A stretch of DNA of 21,564 bases. It comes from an uncultured Collinsella sp. (GTDB lineage: Bacteria > Actinomycetota > Coriobacteriia > Coriobacteriales > Coriobacteriaceae). The first letter of the stretch is position 1. Every line of letters begins with the position of its first letter. Location: NCBI GenBank assembly GCA_900549355.1, contig UROA01000012.1:1-21564 (forward strand), read 5' to 3'. Made by a program: the position numbers and the translations under genes. The notes under the pieces are model-generated. The model did not search any database, had not been told where the DNA came from, and saw only the letters and a list, made by a program, of their open reading frames with translations. Positions 20,299 through 21,564 of the stretch are shown piece after piece.

Positions 20299-21564
20299 AT
20301 GAGCGGACTGATTATCGATAGCGAAGCCTGTATCGGCTGCGGTCGCTGCGTTCGCGCCTGTGCCTCGGGCGGCATCGTAGTGGAAGGCGAGCGGCCCAAC
20401 CGTTGCGCCCGCGTAACCGACGGCTGCATCCTATGCGGCGGATGTGTCGACGCCTGCCCCGTCAACGCTATCTCGATCGAGCGTGACGAGGCCGCTGGTG
20501 CGGTGGACCTTGATGCATATCGAGACATTTGGGTCTTCGTGCAGACTGACGAGCACGACGCCGTGGCTCCCGTGGCCTACGAGCTCATGGGCAAGGGGCG
20601 CGAGCTTGCCGATGCTCGCGGCTGCCGTCTGGTGGCACTGGTCGGCATGAGCCCCGAGGGCTCGCTCGGGGACCTGGAACATCTGGTTTGCGCGGGCGCC
20701 GACGAAGTCCTGGCCTGTCGCGACGAGCGTCTGCGCCAAAACGATGCGGAGGTCTACGCCCACTTGATCTGCGATTTGGTAGCCGAACGCAAACCCGAGG
20801 CCATCCTATACGGTGCGACCGCTTTTGGTCGCGAACTGGCACCCGGCGTTGCCGTGCGTTTGCAGACGGGTCTTACGGCCGACTGCACCGTGCTTTCGAT
20901 GGATGCGGAGACGGGCCTACTGCAGCAGACGCGCCCGGCGTTTGGCGGCAACTTGATGGCCACCATCATTTGCCCCAACCACCGTCCGCAGATGGCAACG
21001 GTGCGCTCCGGTATCTTTAAGGCTCCTGACTTCGACTACGGCCGCTCCGGCACGATCACCCAGATATCACTTGCGGATGATGCTAAGGCTCGTGTCGAGA
21101 TCTCGATTCCCGCCGAGGAGTGGGGACAGCAGGCTTCGATCGCCGATGCCGAGCGCCTGGTCGTGGTGGGTCGCGGCATTGGTTCCAAGAAAAATCTGCC
21201 GCTGATGCGAAGGCTCGCCGAGGCTCTGGGAGCCGAGCTTGGCTGCACGCGACCTGTCGTGGAGGCCGGCTGGTTGGAGTATCGCCATCAGATTGGCCAG
21301 ACGGGCGTATCGGTTTCGCCCAAGCTTCTCGTGAGTATCGGTGTTTCGGGCGCCATCCAGCATCTTGCCGGCATCGGTGGGGCTGAGTGCATTATCGCCA
21401 TCAACGAGGACCCGGATGCCCCCATTTTTGGTACTGCCCAGTACAAGGTTGTCGGCGATGCCGTCGAAATCGTAAGAAAGCCGCATGTCGGCATTGCCTC
21501 CTATGCCGAAAATCATCTTCTGGTTCTTGCCTGCGATGATGAAGCGAGGCAGGCCCGTCTGACG
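20299..21564 (+). CDS. etfA: Electron transfer flavoprotein alpha subunit with N-terminal 2[4Fe-4S] ferredoxin domain (partial)
   Basis: EtfA subunit cut by the right edge after 422 codons; only the end of the C-terminal FAD domain is missing. The N-terminus is a ferredoxin domain with two CxxCxxCxxxC clusters (C11, C14, C17, C21 and C43, C46, C49, C53). The Etf alpha N-terminal domain follows (VFVQTDEHDAVAPVAYELMGKGRELA, ILYGATAFGRELAPGVAVRLQTGLTADCT), then the FAD-binding region RPAFGGNLMATIICPNHRPQMATVR, VVVGRGIGSKKNLPLMRRLAEALGAELGCTRPVVEAGW and KLLVSIGVSGAIQHLAGI. An alpha subunit carrying a ferredoxin domain is known from CarE and LctC of bifurcating or confurcating complexes. Its start abuts the etfB stop. 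Confidence 0.93.
   Translation, partial: MSGLIIDSEACIGCGRCVRACASGGIVVEGERPNRCARVTDGCILCGGCVDACPVNAISIERDEAAGAVDLDAYRDIWVFVQTDEHDAVAPVAYELMGKGRELADARGCRLVALVGMSPEGSLGDLEHLVCAGADEVLACRDERLRQNDAEVYAHLICDLVAERKPEAILYGATAFGRELAPGVAVRLQTGLTADCTVLSMDAETGLLQQTRPAFGGNLMATIICPNHRPQMATVRSGIFKAPDFDYGRSGTITQISLADDAKARVEISIPAEEWGQQASIADAERLVVVGRGIGSKKNLPLMRRLAEALGAELGCTRPVVEAGWLEYRHQIGQTGVSVSPKLLVSIGVSGAIQHLAGIGGAECIIAINEDPDAPIFGTAQYKVVGDAVEIVRKPHVGIASYAENHLLVLACDDEARQARLT

Noticed and set aside
1..21564. CRISPR arrays, tRNA or rRNA genes, insertion sequences, integrases
   Set aside because: No regularly spaced repeats, cloverleaf-like segments, rRNA-like stretches or transposase/integrase motifs were found on either strand.

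Overview
The window looks like chromosomal DNA from a GC-rich, anaerobic actinobacterium of the Coriobacteriia, most likely Collinsella or a close relative. This is inferred from gene style and content: strong third-position GC bias, an EtfA with an N-terminal ferredoxin domain beside a lactate-dehydrogenase-type flavoprotein, a bacterial Elp3, and an LAXTG-type surface anchor. There is no rRNA, tRNA, CRISPR array, insertion sequence or integrase.

Layout. 1-858 (-): 5' part of a Ski2-like DEAD/DEAH helicase cut by the left edge. 859-1167: non-coding, with a long near-perfect inverted repeat (980-1102). 1168-2998 (-): two SAM methyltransferases, a TrmB-like tRNA m7G methyltransferase with altered signature residues and a Trm9/ALKBH8-like methyltransferase. 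3266-4878 (+): an XRE-type regulator with membrane segments, translationally coupled to a membrane-anchored DUF4097 protein, closed by a strong terminator. 4977-7760 (+): Elp3 (wobble-uridine carboxymethylation), possibly leaderless, and a spermidine-synthase-like protein. 7788-13406 (-): a three-gene operon of TerB-N/TerB-C protein, BrxD-like ATPase and Lhr/BrxHI-like helicase. 13494-14210 (-): a DUF554 membrane protein. 14329-17533 (-): five linked genes for small, exported or membrane-anchored proteins, one broken by a single-base frameshift. 17534-17878: a divergent control region rich in small repeats. 17879-21564 (+): FAD-linked dehydrogenase, EtfB and ferredoxin-EtfA (cut by the right edge), which look like an electron-bifurcating lactate dehydrogenase operon.

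Two themes stand out. First, the TerB/BrxD/BrxHI trio is a defence-island-type module that carries BREX accessory components without the BREX core (no PglX, PglZ, BrxC or BrxL nearby). It is the best candidate here for an under-described system. Second, the left third is dense in SAM-dependent and tRNA-modification enzymes. A Trm9-like enzyme lies within 2 kb of Elp3, which suggests that a bacterial version of the eukaryotic cm5U-to-mcm5U pathway should be tested.

All assignments come from reading the sequence and translations by eye. No database search was run.
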